DNA of 64,000 bases from an uncultured bacterium (GCA_902788345.1 CADAJP010000005.1:62001-126000), one strand, 5' to 3'. Shown: positions 34,064-42,944, counted from the first letter of the stretch. Notes: generated by a model from the sequence alone, not told the origin. Program-made: numbers and translations.

Positions 34064-36896
34064 TGTTTTCTTTACTTAAATATTTTGCTAAATATTTACC
34101 GGTATATGATTTTTTGCATTTCATAATGTCTTGCGGTGTGCCTTCACAGACAATTGTACCACCCTCTACACCGCCTTCAGGTCCCAAGTCTATAATATGA
34201 TCGGCAATCTTAATCAAATCAAGATTATGTTCAATCATCAAAATAGTATTTCCCTGATCTGCAAGTGCGTGCAGAATTTTTGCAAGTTTATCCAAATCTG
34301 CCCAATGAAGACCAACAGACGGTTCATCAAGCAGATATAATGTCTTACCGGTAGAGCGTTTGTTCAATTCCGATGCTAACTTAATTCTCTGTGCCTCTCC
34401 GCCTGATAAAGTTGTTGAACTTTGTCCGAGCTTCATATAGTCTAATCCGACATTATTGAGGGTTTGTAGTTTTCTTTTTATAGCAGGAATATTGTCAAAA
34501 AATTCCAATGCCTCTTTTATACTCATATCCAAAACATCGGAAATTGTTTTGCCTTTGAATTTCACTTCAAGTGTTTCTCTGTTGTATCGTTTGCCCTTAC
34601 ACACATCACATTTTACATAGACATCGGATAGAAAATTCATTTCGATTTTTACAAGTCCGTCACCTTTGCAGGCTTCACAGCGCCCGCCTTTAACATTGAA
34701 ACTGAATCTTCCGGCTTTGTAGCCTCTGACTTTTGCTTCATTCGTTTTGGCAAAAACATCTCTTATATGAGAAAAAACATCCGTGTAGGTTGCAGGGTTT
34801 GAACGCGGAGTTCTGCCTATTGGTGATTGGTCTATGTTTATCACCTTGTCGATATTTTCAAAACCCAAAATATCATCAATTCCCTGAGGTTTTGGTTTAT
34901 TTTTACGCAATTTGTGTATCGCAAATTCATATAATAAATCCTGCATCAAAGAAGATTTACCACTGCCTGAAACCCCTGTTAATACTACAATTTTACCAAG
35001 CGGAATATTCACATCTATATTTTTTAAATTATTAAGGTGCGCATTTTTGATTTCAAGATAATGCCCGTTTCCCCCTCTTAATTGTTTCGGAATTGGTATG
35101 GATTTTTCTCCGCTTAAATATTTACCGGTTATAGAATTTTTTGCACTTATAATATCTTCAACTGAACCCTGCGCAATAATTTTGCCTCCGGCTTCGCCTG
35201 CTTTGGGGCCGATATCGACTATGTAGTCGGCATTTCTTATAGTGTCTTCGTCATGTTCAACTACAATCAAAGTGTTACCTAAATTCCTTAGTTTAAATAA
35301 GGTTTTTATAAGCATATCGTTATCACGTTGGTGTAAACCAATTGACGGCTCATCAAGTACATACAGAACACCTGATAATCCGCTTCCTATCTGAGATGCG
35401 AGTCTTATTCTTTGGGCTTCTCCCCCTGACAATGTCCCTGCCATACGTGACAAATTAAGATAATGCAGTCCTACATCTATTAAAAACTTTAATCTCGCCC
35501 TTATTTCATCAAGTATTTGTTTTGCAATTTTGAGTTGATATTCCGACAAATCAAGGTAAAGATCAGTTATGAACTTAAATTCATCATCAACAGACATTGT
35601 TGTAAATTCATATATGTTTTTGTTATTTATTTTTACTGCAAGCGGAAATTCTTTAAGTCTTGCACCGTTGCATTTTGGACAAGGTTTTGCAACCATAAAC
35701 GGTTCTATTTCTTCTCTCCAGTAGTCTCCGTTTGTATCATTATATCTTTTTTCCAAAAACGGAATTACCCCTACAAATGGCATAATTTTTGTTTGGTATC
35801 TGCTTGTGCCAAAATCTTTTATTCTCATTTTTATTGGTTTGTCAGTACCATATAAAATTATATCCTGATGTTCTTTTGAAAGTTTTTCAAAAGGGGTATC
35901 CATATCAATTTCACAGGCACTGCATACCGAATTGAGCATATCTTTGTAATATGTTGTTGCCGGTCTGTCCCAGGCATATATTGCATTATCATTTATAGAT
36001 TTTGTTTTGTCGGGAACAACCAAATCAGGATCAACAATAAAATCCGCTCCGAGTCCGCCGCACCTTTCACAAGCCCCGAAAGGAGCATTAAAGGAGAAAA
36101 TTCTTGGTGTTAATTCTTCAAAGCTCAAATTACAATCGGGACAAGCAAGTTTTTCGCTAAAAACAATCTCTTTATCTCCGACAACATCAATATTTACAAT
36201 TCCGTCAGCTCTTTTAAGTGCAATCTGAACACTATCAGCAATTCTTGAACGTGCGCTCTCTTTTACTACAACCCTATCAACAACAATACTTATATCGTGT
36301 TTTTTTGTTTTTTCAAGTTCTATTTCATCTTCATCAAGATTATACAATTTGCCGTCAACTTTGGCTCTTACAAATCCTTCGTGCATAAGTTCTTTGAATG
36401 TTGAAGAATATTCGCCTTTTTTTCCTCTTATTATCGGGGATAAAATCTGAATTTTTGTACCTTCTTCAAGCGAAAGAATTTTATTAACAATTTCGTCAAT
36501 AGTTTGCGGTTTAATTTTTCGCCCGCACTTTGGACAATGCGGAGTTCCTATTCTTGCGTACATCAAACGCAAATAATCATATATTTCCGTAATTGTTCCG
36601 ACAGTCGAACGAGGATTATTACTTGTTGATTTTTGATCTATAGAAATTGCAGGAGATAACCCGTCAATGTATTCAACATCGGGTTTGTCAAGTTGACCAA
36701 GAAATTGTCTTGCGTATGTAGAAAGGCTTTCCACATAACGTCTTTGCCCCTCCGCAAAAATTGTATCAAAAGCAAGAGAACTTTTACCCGAACCCGATAC
36801 ACCGGTAAATACTACAAGCTGATCTTTAGGTATTTCTAAAGATACATTTTTTAAATTATGTTCTTTTGCTCCCGAAACTTTTATTTTTTCTGCCAT
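34053..36896 (-). CDS. uvrA: excinuclease ABC subunit A
   Basis: Damage-recognition ATPase of nucleotide excision repair. The 947-aa protein has both ABC modules. The first Walker A is GVSGSGKSS (about 32-40) and the second is GVSGSGKSSL (about 640). Two LSGGEAQRI(R/K)LA signatures, two Walker B/D loops (LYVLDEPSIGLH and LYLLDEPSVGLHWAD) and the zinc-finger Cys sets (CPKC...C, CDVCKGKRY and C-x2-C) are present. Full length. A weak AGG precedes the ATG. Confidence 0.97.
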   Translation of the reverse strand: MAEKIKVSGAKEHNLKNVSLEIPKDQLVVFTGVSGSGKSSLAFDTIFAEGQRRYVESLSTYARQFLGQLDKPDVEYIDGLSPAISIDQKSTSNNPRSTVGTITEIYDYLRLMYARIGTPHCPKCGRKIKPQTIDEIVNKILSLEEGTKIQILSPIIRGKKGEYSSTFKELMHEGFVRAKVDGKLYNLDEDEIELEKTKKHDISIVVDRVVVKESARSRIADSVQIALKRADGIVNIDVVGDKEIVFSEKLACPDCNLSFEELTPRIFSFNAPFGACERCGGLGADFIVDPDLVVPDKTKSINDNAIYAWDRPATTYYKDMLNSVCSACEIDMDTPFEKLSKEHQDIILYGTDKPIKMRIKDFGTSRYQTKIMPFVGVIPFLEKRYNDTNGDYWREEIEPFMVAKPCPKCNGARLKEFPLAVKINNKNIYEFTTMSVDDEFKFITDLYLDLSEYQLKIAKQILDEIRARLKFLIDVGLHYLNLSRMAGTLSGGEAQRIRLASQIGSGLSGVLYVLDEPSIGLHQRDNDMLIKTLFKLRNLGNTLIVVEHDEDTIRNADYIVDIGPKAGEAGGKIIAQGSVEDIISAKNSITGKYLSGEKSIPIPKQLRGGNGHYLEIKNAHLNNLKNIDVNIPLGKIVVLTGVSGSGKSSLMQDLLYEFAIHKLRKNKPKPQGIDDILGFENIDKVINIDQSPIGRTPRSNPATYTDVFSHIRDVFAKTNEAKVRGYKAGRFSFNVKGGRCEACKGDGLVKIEMNFLSDVYVKCDVCKGKRYNRETLEVKFKGKTISDVLDMSIKEALEFFDNIPAIKRKLQTLNNVGLDYMKLGQSSTTLSGGEAQRIKLASELNKRSTGKTLYLLDEPSVGLHWADLDKLAKILHALADQGNTILMIEHNLDLIKIADHIIDLGPEGGVEGGTIVCEGTPQDIMKCKKSYTGKYLAKYLSKENNAK

Positions 36897-36947
36897 AATA
36901 TACCTATTATCATACGAGAATATTTATTTTTCAATAGACACATCAGC

Positions 36948-36976
36948 TTTACTTTTGGGGGGAGATATGGTATAAT
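36948..36976 (+). promoter_or_regulatory. promoter of phage-like gene
   Basis: TTTACT (36948-36953), a 17-bp spacer and TATAAT (36971-36976), about 55 bases before the start at 37036. Confidence 0.5.
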
Positions 36977-37035
36977 AAATGCGGTGTTTGGTTAGGTTTT
37001 ATATGTACTGTCCTTGAAGAAAGGATTGTATTTTT

Positions 37036-37686
37036 ATGGGTAAAAAAACGAAATACCCTTCTTATTCGGGAGGGGAAGTAAGGATTAATGGTAATACAAA
37101 GACCTCCAGCCAAAAAATCGGCGATACGATTGTCTCAAATTATAACATGTCTGATACTGAAAAGAATATTTATGATTCAGTATTAAATAATATGGATTCC
37201 TCACTTGCAAATTTATTTAAAATTTCAGATCCTCAAAGACAGGCCTGGAATAGCCAGTTAGATGCACTTAAACAGTCGGGAATAGATAATATAAACAGCA
37301 TTTATACCCCAATGCAGAATAATTTGAAAAACGATATTGCTGCAAGATTTGGCAACCTGGATAATTCTACCTTCTTAAATAATCTGAAAAAGATTACTGA
37401 CAGTAAATCACAGGCTGTTGCCCAACTGAGTAATAATCTTTCGCTTGCTCAAAATGATTTATATACTCAGGAACTCCAAAACAGAATGAATATGATTAGT
37501 TTTTTGAATGGATTAAATAATTCGTTCAATAACAATATTCTCAGTTATATGGGACTTGCTAATCAAAATTCATCATCAGGGAATTCTTATAACCAGATTG
37601 CTCACAGCAAAAACCTGGAAAATTATAACAATATGATGAACCAATATTATAATCAGGCAATGCAGGCAGTTCCGTTATTCTTATAG
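37036..37686 (+). CDS. phage-structural-like hypothetical protein
   Basis: Family not firmly recognised. The 216-aa protein starts MGKKTKYPSYSGG, then a long helical, Asn/Gln/Ser-rich region (QRQAWNSQLDALKQSG...LKNDIAARFGNLDNSTFLNNL). This resembles small virion-associated proteins of podophages and lambdoid phages, where residues around AARFGN...SxF follow a long helix. The C-terminus is very Asn-rich. There is no signal peptide. GAAAGGATTG lies upstream. No other phage gene is adjacent, so it could be a remnant or a domesticated gene. Confidence 0.45.
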   Translation: MGKKTKYPSYSGGEVRINGNTKTSSQKIGDTIVSNYNMSDTEKNIYDSVLNNMDSSLANLFKISDPQRQAWNSQLDALKQSGIDNINSIYTPMQNNLKNDIAARFGNLDNSTFLNNLKKITDSKSQAVAQLSNNLSLAQNDLYTQELQNRMNMISFLNGLNNSFNNNILSYMGLANQNSSSGNSYNQIAHSKNLENYNNMMNQYYNQAMQAVPLFL

Positions 37687-37692
37687 TAAAAT

Positions 37693-37775
37693 GTCCGGAA
37701 GGCTGAATATTTTTTTCACCTTCCGGATTTTTACATAAAAAATAAAGGGCAGAAATCAATTCTGTCCTTTATTTT
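37693..37775. terminator. two tandem terminators
   Basis: TCCGGAAGG/CCTTCCGGA (37693-37727) followed by TTTTT, then AAATAAAGG-CAGAA / TTCTG-CCTTTATTT (37738-37775). Both are strong hairpins and the second is symmetric. Confidence 0.75.
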
Positions 37776-37932
37776 GGGCGTTAGTAAACAAAATTCGAAC
37801 TTTTTTATTTGATATTGATAACATTTTAGAAGTCTCAGAGTTTGATAGAAATATGAAATATTATTTGTCATAAAGATGTATAAAATTATATCGCCAAGCA
37901 TAGCCAAGTAAATGCACTATAATGCTAAAAAA

Positions 37933-39024
37933 TTAAAAATCCAGTAAATATACTCCATCGGAGTATTTTCTGAATGTTACATATGTTTTTCCATAGTGTT
38001 CGAGCATTTGTTTTGTTATAAAACCTCCAGATGGAATACCTATTTTCTTTCTAATCCATTCACCTAAAATAGCATTACTCTCAACACTATGTATTGCTTT
38101 ATTTCTGTCTTGTGCCATTCTCATATGAAATGCCCCAAAATCCTTTGTAATTACCTTAAACATTGGACAGTTGGCATCATCAGGATTTATTCTATCTGGG
38201 AAAAAACCATCTACTTGATCTGGTGTATTATATGGGATATAAGCTTGGTTTGGATTCCGTCTCGTTCCATTTCTACGAATACCCCAATTGACACCTGAGC
38301 CATATCCAGTCTCACTTCCGTTGGCCTTAAGTAAGGATACATTTATAGTTTGAACTGGTGTCTTTGTATCATACTGAGCATAATCACGTTCGGAATTATC
38401 TGGTTCTTCATAATCTTCAACACCGTTATTGACAACATTTTTTAATTTGTCAGCAACAGAAGAATCATAACAATCAACTGTATCTGTTAATAATTCTTTG
38501 TAATATGCAAACGCACTAATCGAATCACATTGCGATATACACTCTCTTCGCTTGTAAAAAGCATTCATCGTATAATTTAATGAACCACAGTATGCTAACA
38601 AAGGGATATCATTTGATGTTGAATCAAAATAACTCCATAAATAAACTTTAGAATGAACTTCAGGACCGTTACAAATATACCTACAAGATATTTTTGGCAT
38701 TTCTCTTTTGCCTGATTCATTTAAAAACCTAATAAGTCGCTTAATATCTTCGTGTTTTTTGGGAGACAAACTAGATTTTGTCATACCTAAAAGAATTTCG
38801 ACATTAATTTCTTTAACAAATCTATTATTTTTTATACCTTCAGCTAACTTAATCATATGGGTTGAAATACGATCACAATCAGTAAATGCTGTGATAATTT
38901 TAAGTGATTTACAAGGATTCTGTGCTTCTATTCTTGCTGGTGCATAAAGAATAGGCTCATCGAAAGCAGATGTAATAAAAGTTGGTTCTTCTGTTAATTC
39001 TTCTAATTGTATTGTCAATTTCAT
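37933..39024 (-). CDS. type II restriction endonuclease, NgoFVII-like, PLD fold
   Basis: The 363-aa protein carries a single HKD half-site H124-S-K126 with GSLNYT (147-152), as in metal-independent PLD-fold nucleases that dimerise. The C-terminal half has SGVNWGIRRNGTRRNPNQAYIPY, RMAQDRNKAIH and the closing YGKTYVTFRKYSDGVYLLDF, the pattern of the NgoFVII restriction family. It overlaps the methyltransferase gene by 4 bases and follows it in the operon, so methylation is translated first. If the family assignment holds, the expected target is GCSGC, as for NgoFVII. Confidence 0.8.
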   Translation of the reverse strand: MKLTIQLEELTEEPTFITSAFDEPILYAPARIEAQNPCKSLKIITAFTDCDRISTHMIKLAEGIKNNRFVKEINVEILLGMTKSSLSPKKHEDIKRLIRFLNESGKREMPKISCRYICNGPEVHSKVYLWSYFDSTSNDIPLLAYCGSLNYTMNAFYKRRECISQCDSISAFAYYKELLTDTVDCYDSSVADKLKNVVNNGVEDYEEPDNSERDYAQYDTKTPVQTINVSLLKANGSETGYGSGVNWGIRRNGTRRNPNQAYIPYNTPDQVDGFFPDRINPDDANCPMFKVITKDFGAFHMRMAQDRNKAIHSVESNAILGEWIRKKIGIPSGGFITKQMLEHYGKTYVTFRKYSDGVYLLDF

Positions 39025-40091
39025 TGCTCCTCTAAATTAGGTTTAACCCAAGGATATTCTATTCCTGCAAAAGAATTCAAAATAGCCTTAGTTACCACTT
39101 CACTGAGTTTACACGGGACAGCCATTCCTATTTGTTTTCTAACAGAAGAATACTTCCCAATAAATTCGTATGAGTCTGGAAATGTTTGGATTCTTGCCCT
39201 TTCTCTGTTCGATAACTCACGATTTGTCCAGTGATATCCGAAAGTACCACCACCTCCTGAAGCGGTTATTGTGTAACTCGGTTTATCTGGATCTAATTTT
39301 CTGTATATCTGTGATATTTTTGTTCGTGTTTTAATGCAAAGTTCCTTCGGAAGAGTGCCCTCTGCTTCTGCCTGCCATACATTTTGTCCCGGCTTAATAT
39401 ATGATAGTCTCCGTATAACAGTATCACTTAATGATCTAACTTCACTATTAGGCATATTTGATTTAATACCCGAAAGGGCAGTTCTAGATGTAATATCACA
39501 TTTTCTGAACATGTCTGGGCTTGGGACTTTAAACTCTACATCAATATCATCTCTAATTCCAACAATAATAACCCTATGTCTTGTTTGTGGAACACCATAA
39601 TCTTCTGCTTTATATAAGTTTGTTACTAAACGATAACCAGATTCTCTCATATCTTTCAGTATAGTCATAAAGTCATTAGCCCCTGCTGATCGAATTCCAG
39701 ATACATTTTCAGCCATAAACCATTCGGGTTTATAATGTCTTATAACTTCTATGCCATACCAATAAAGTTGTCCAAATTTCTCATTCGCAAGACCTTGATG
39801 TTCCCCTACATTTGAAAATGAGTTGCAAGGAAAACCATATGCAAAAGCATCAATATCTCCCAGTGCTTTAATATCAAGATTTCTTACATCGCTACAATAT
39901 ACACTTGAAGGGTTGTTTGGACAAATATTCTTTCGATATGTTTCACAAGAATCTAAATCATAATCATTTGCCCAAGCATGGGTAATACTAAAGTAACCAT
40001 CATCACTTTGTGATCTTAATGCCCCACACGCTAAGCCACCAGGACCGCAATAAAGTTCTCCAAGCCTGAAAACTTTTTTTTTCTTCTTCAT
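39021..40091 (-). CDS. DNA (cytosine-5) methyltransferase
   Basis: Modification enzyme of the restriction pair. The 356-aa protein has motif I (ELYCGPGGLACGAL, residues 12-25), motif IV with the catalytic C89 (YGFPCNSFSNVG), motif VI (AENVSGIRSA), motif VIII (QTRHRVIIVG) and motifs IX/X (RELSNRERARIQTFP and the C-terminal PCKLSEVV). GAGG precedes the ATG. The promoter region contains an extended -10 box, a 14-bp dyad and overlapping GCCGC sites that may be its own targets. Confidence 0.9.
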   Translation of the reverse strand: MKKKKKVFRLGELYCGPGGLACGALRSQSDDGYFSITHAWANDYDLDSCETYRKNICPNNPSSVYCSDVRNLDIKALGDIDAFAYGFPCNSFSNVGEHQGLANEKFGQLYWYGIEVIRHYKPEWFMAENVSGIRSAGANDFMTILKDMRESGYRLVTNLYKAEDYGVPQTRHRVIIVGIRDDIDVEFKVPSPDMFRKCDITSRTALSGIKSNMPNSEVRSLSDTVIRRLSYIKPGQNVWQAEAEGTLPKELCIKTRTKISQIYRKLDPDKPSYTITASGGGGTFGYHWTNRELSNRERARIQTFPDSYEFIGKYSSVRKQIGMAVPCKLSEVVTKAILNSFAGIEYPWVKPNLEEQ

Positions 40092-40170
40092 AATTACCTC
40101 GGTTTATACGTGGTCCCACGTTCACAGCGGATAAGTGCCGCCGCACCATTTATTCAAAGATATTATAACA
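40092..40170 (-). promoter_or_regulatory. promoter and putative operator of the restriction-modification operon
   Basis: The extended -10 TGTTATAAT on the minus strand (40162-40170) should start transcription near 40155. In the leader are the dyad ACGTGG-TC-CCACGT (40108-40121) and two overlapping GCCGC pentamers (40137-40141 and 40140-40144) within the small palindrome GTGC-CGCC-GCAC. In AT-rich DNA these GC-rich sites are striking. Confidence 0.5.
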
Positions 40171-40331
40171 CATATGCCAGTTAAAAGCAGTTTTTTTACA
40201 TTTTATTAACCTAATACCTTCTCGAACTCACGAAAGCCCTTTTGTGGTCGGCATTTTGAGTATTTGAGTAAATTTTTGTGTATTCGTTCATTTTTAACTT
40301 CTCGAACTTTCAAAAACCTGCACTATATATA

Positions 40332-40367
40332 ATAAAAGACAGGAATTTATTTATTCCTGTCTTTTAT
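40332..40367 (-). terminator. terminator of tRNA-Ala
   Basis: ATAAAAGACAGGAAT pairs perfectly with ATTCCTGTCTTTTAT around TTATTT. Confidence 0.8.
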
Positions 40368-40442
40368 GGTGGAGGATAGGGGACTCGAACTCCTGACCCT
40401 CTGCGTGCAAAGCAGATGCTCTACCAACTGAGCTAATCCCCC
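40367..40442 (-). tRNA. tRNA-Ala (TGC)
   Basis: Minus-strand cloverleaf. The acceptor GGGGGAT pairs with ATCCTCC, the D arm is GCTCAGTTGGTAGAGC, the anticodon arm CTGCT-TTGCACG-CAG gives TGC, and the T arm is GGAGTTCGAGTCC-like. Discriminator A, followed by an encoded CCA. Promoter TTTACA-16-TATAAT (minus strand, 40511-40516 and 40489-40494). Confidence 0.95.
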
Positions 40443-40488
40443 AAAGTATCTTGGGTTTGCGAGTGGCTTAAAACCTCTCACGTATCCT

Positions 40489-40516
40489 ATTATACATGAG
40501 GAATTTTTTTTGTAAA
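40489..40516 (-). promoter_or_regulatory. promoter of tRNA-Ala
   Basis: TTTACA (40511-40516), a 16-bp spacer and TATAAT (40489-40494) on the minus strand. Confidence 0.7.
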
Positions 40517-40543
40517 CCCCTTTTATATATTTTTTGTACGCAT

Positions 40544-40762
40544 CTATAAAAGATGTTCCTCAAAGCACTTTACTATTGCTTTTAGTCGGTCATCTACTTT
40601 CATTTTATGTAAAATTGAACACACATGTGCCTTTGCAGTGTGCGTACTTATACACAATTCATGTGCTATTTGCGGATTTGAATACGTTTTTGCCAATAAT
40701 TTTAGAACCTCAATTTCGCGTGGTGTAAGGTTATATTGATTATTATTTGTAGAAACGCTCAT
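40544..40762 (-). CDS. stand-alone LuxR/GerE-type HTH protein
   Basis: From 40762 the protein is 72 aa and consists only of the DNA-binding domain: LTPREIEVLKLLAKTYSNPQIAHELCISTHTAKAHVCSILHKM by position 13-55. There is no receiver domain. Its recognition segment HTAKAHVCSIL is identical to that of the response regulator at 20975, so it may compete for the same sites. GAGGAGGAA lies about 8 bases before 40762, ruling out the in-frame ATG at 40792. Confidence 0.85.
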   Translation of the reverse strand: MSVSTNNNQYNLTPREIEVLKLLAKTYSNPQIAHELCISTHTAKAHVCSILHKMKVDDRLKAIVKCFEEHLL

Positions 40763-40884
40763 AATAAAAATTCCTCCTCGCAGGCTATCCATATAGACTA
40801 GTTCAAGTGTATTATTTTAAAAATTCAAAACAATTACCCTGTGGTGTAATATTTGAATAAATAGAGCCTTTAATAAAAAAGTTC

Positions 40885-40912
40885 TTGCATTTTATTTTTG
40901 AGTAAATATAAT
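40885..40912 (+). promoter_or_regulatory. promoter of tRNA-Asp
   Basis: TTGCAT (40885-40890), a 16-bp spacer and TATAAT (40907-40912), about 18 bases before the mature tRNA. Confidence 0.7.
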
Positions 40913-40930
40913 AATTTTATAAAAGCGTAT

Positions 40931-41008
40931 GGGAGCGTAGCTCAGTTTGGTTAGAGCGCATGCCTGTCACGCATGAGGTCGCGAGTTCGAGCCTCGTCGT
41001 TCCCGCCA
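40931..41008 (+). tRNA. tRNA-Asp (GTC)
   Basis: GGGAGCG pairs with CGTTCCC in the acceptor stem. The D arm is GCTCAGTTTGGTTAGAGC, the anticodon arm CATGC-CTGTCAC-GCATG gives GTC, and the T arm is GCGAGTTCGAGCCTCGT. Discriminator G, then an encoded CCA. Confidence 0.95.
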
Positions 41009-41011
41009 TTT

Positions 41012-41042
41012 AAAAAAAAAGCCCGCATTGCGGGCTTTTTCT
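41012..41042 (+). terminator. terminator of tRNA-Asp
   Basis: AAAAAGCCCGCA pairs with TGCGGGCTTTTT around a very small loop. Confidence 0.85.
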
Positions 41043-41075
41043 ATAAGTGAATAAATTAACTATAAAGAGGTATTT

Positions 41076-41684
41076 ATGGTTTTAGAAAATAAGTTAGGTA
41101 TTATAAATTCTGCTGATTTAGCAAGAGAAGAAGAACGTATCAGCAAAACTAAAGCTATAAAAATGTTTGAAACAGGATTTTTGAACGAACTTGAAGCGGG
41201 AAAGTTTGAAACTCTTTCTAAAATTCATAAATACTTATTTGAGGATATTTACCCTTTTGCAGGTGAAATACGCAGTGAAAACATTGCCAAAGGAAATTTT
41301 CGTTTTGCCCCTGTGATGTATTTAAAGGCATCATTAGAACATATCGATTCCCTGCCGCAATCAAACTTTGACGAGATTGTCGAAAAATATGTAGAAATGA
41401 ATGTTGCGCATCCCTTCAGAGAAGGGAACGGCAGAAGTACAAGGATTTGGCTTGATTTAATTCTAAAAAAAGAAATTGGTAAAGTTGTTGATTGGAGTAA
41501 AGTTGATAAAGAAGATTATTTGCTTGCAATGGAAAGAAGCCCTGTTAAATCTGTTGAAATAAAAGAACTTTTAAGAAATGCCTTAACTTCTGATGTGAGC
41601 GATAGAGAAATATATATGAAGGGAATTGATGCAAGCTATCATTACGAAGGTTATAATATATTTAAATCTGAAGATTTAAAATAA
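41076..41684 (+). CDS. Fic-domain protein adenylyltransferase, autoinhibited type
   Basis: Transfers AMP (or another phosphate-linked group) to hydroxyl groups of target proteins. The 202-aa protein has the active-site loop HPFREGNGR (H112-R120) and a flap region near IAKGNFRFAP. Its C-terminus contains S187-x-x-x-E191-G192, the inhibitory [S/T]xxxE[G/N] motif, which at the C-terminus defines class III Fic proteins such as that of Neisseria. This explains why no antitoxin gene is next to it. AGAGG precedes the ATG. It lies just after tRNA-Asp. Confidence 0.85.
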   Translation: MVLENKLGIINSADLAREEERISKTKAIKMFETGFLNELEAGKFETLSKIHKYLFEDIYPFAGEIRSENIAKGNFRFAPVMYLKASLEHIDSLPQSNFDEIVEKYVEMNVAHPFREGNGRSTRIWLDLILKKEIGKVVDWSKVDKEDYLLAMERSPVKSVEIKELLRNALTSDVSDREIYMKGIDASYHYEGYNIFKSEDLK

Positions 41685-41882
41685 TTAATTCTAACAAATT
41701 CTAATATTTATACTTCCGTATCAAGCGAAGATATGAGATAGCATATCTTTCGAGCTGTAGGGGTATCGTTAAGATGTTCGTAATATTTTTCAAAAAGTTC
41801 GAACCTGTGAGCGTCAACTCCGCCATTTAAAAAGTCACATTAGGGGGCTTTTTTATTTTGTTAAATTGAAAACCAAAACTAT

Positions 41883-42299
41883 TTACTCCGGATATTTTGC
41901 ACAAACCGGGGCGATATAAATTTTACCGTTTTTTATATTATCTAACAATTTTAAAATAGTAATCACCTTCGGATCAAAATATCGAATTGCTTTGGTATTT
42001 ATTTGTCCGGTTTCCTCAAGAACAGTAACTGCAAACCCCGAATCAGACAAATCCAGCTGACTTAAATCGCGCGCAACATTTTTGTCCGCTTTCGCAACTT
42101 GCAGCAGTTGATTTTTAGGAAGTGCTATCAAAGAATCCCCTTCATAAATCAACTCTTGCTGTGCCCACATATTTGCAAGAACCGACAAAGTATCTTCAGA
42201 AAATGGCTTTTTCGATACAGCTGTTCGCTTTGAATTATTATCGGACTTTGCCGTAAAATAAGGGGTATAAATATTGAATGGTTGTATTTTTGTGATCAT
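41883..42299 (-). CDS. hypothetical protein
   Basis: Family not recognised. From the ATG at 42299 it is 138 aa, starting MITKIQPFNIYTPYFTAKS with YFTA near residue 15. The body has short hydrophobic stretches (FAVTVLEETG, VITILKLLDNI) and no known motif. An in-frame TTG at 42335 would add 12 residues. Neither start has a clear ribosome-binding site. The C-terminus ends PVCAKYPE. Confidence 0.5.
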   Translation of the reverse strand: MITKIQPFNIYTPYFTAKSDNNSKRTAVSKKPFSEDTLSVLANMWAQQELIYEGDSLIALPKNQLLQVAKADKNVARDLSQLDLSDSGFAVTVLEETGQINTKAIRYFDPKVITILKLLDNIKNGKIYIAPVCAKYPE

Positions 42300-42545
42300 A
42301 TATGTAAAAAAATACGTAAAAAAATTTTTTGCCAATACAAATTTATTGTAAAAACCTAACTAAAAATAGCAAGCGAAACACTTTACCTGCATTATCAAAG
42401 TTATTTTCGGACAAGTATGCCCGACCTGTTAAATCAGCTGTCCAATTAGCAGATATGAAACATGTAACATTATTTAAACATAAATAGCAAAAAATATTTT
42501 TAGATGTATTATTATTTTTAAATTTATTACGTCAAGGAGTTTATT

Positions 42546-42944
42546 ATGAACAATATTTCACCGTCATTTACAGGTCTTAGAATTCGCAATGCAGAAATAC
42601 TTAAATCGGATCATAAAGATATTTATTCTGCAATTAAAGAGAACAAATATCTGAACAAATTGGCACAAAGCAATGATGTTGTTGTGTCTCACACATCTCA
42701 AATTGAACAAAAATTTGGCAACATGATTGATTCTTTAGAAATACTCATAAAAGAAAAAACAAGAAAATTATCAAACTTTTTTATAAAAAAGACACTAAAA
42801 AGTTATTATATTGATTCAAATGCGTATCAAAACCCAACTAAAACAAGCAAAGATATCATAAAAAGACTTGCTATAATTGACAAGGAACAATCATTTAAAA
42901 ATCCTGAAATTTTTGAAAACAACCTCTCGGATATATATTCATAA
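42546..42944 (+). CDS. small hypothetical protein with N-terminal SFTG
   Basis: A 132-aa Lys/Ile/Asn-rich, probably helical protein with SFTGL at residues 7-11 and no other recognised motif. AAGGAG lies 6-11 bases before the ATG and a perfect terminator follows, so it is a real single-gene unit. Function unknown. Confidence 0.65.
   Translation: MNNISPSFTGLRIRNAEILKSDHKDIYSAIKENKYLNKLAQSNDVVVSHTSQIEQKFGNMIDSLEILIKEKTRKLSNFFIKKTLKSYYIDSNAYQNPTKTSKDIIKRLAIIDKEQSFKNPEIFENNLSDIYS

Larger units (their letters stand above)
41003..41833 (+). repeat. 14-bp direct repeats flanking the Fic gene
   Basis: CCGCCATTTAAAAA at the tRNA-Asp 3' end (41003-41016) recurs at 41820-41833, preceded by a T-arm-like GTTCGAACCT (41798-41807) and followed by a degenerate version of the tRNA terminator. 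The Fic gene (41076-41684) lies between. This looks like a tRNA-end duplication made by insertion of the Fic segment. Confidence 0.45.
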
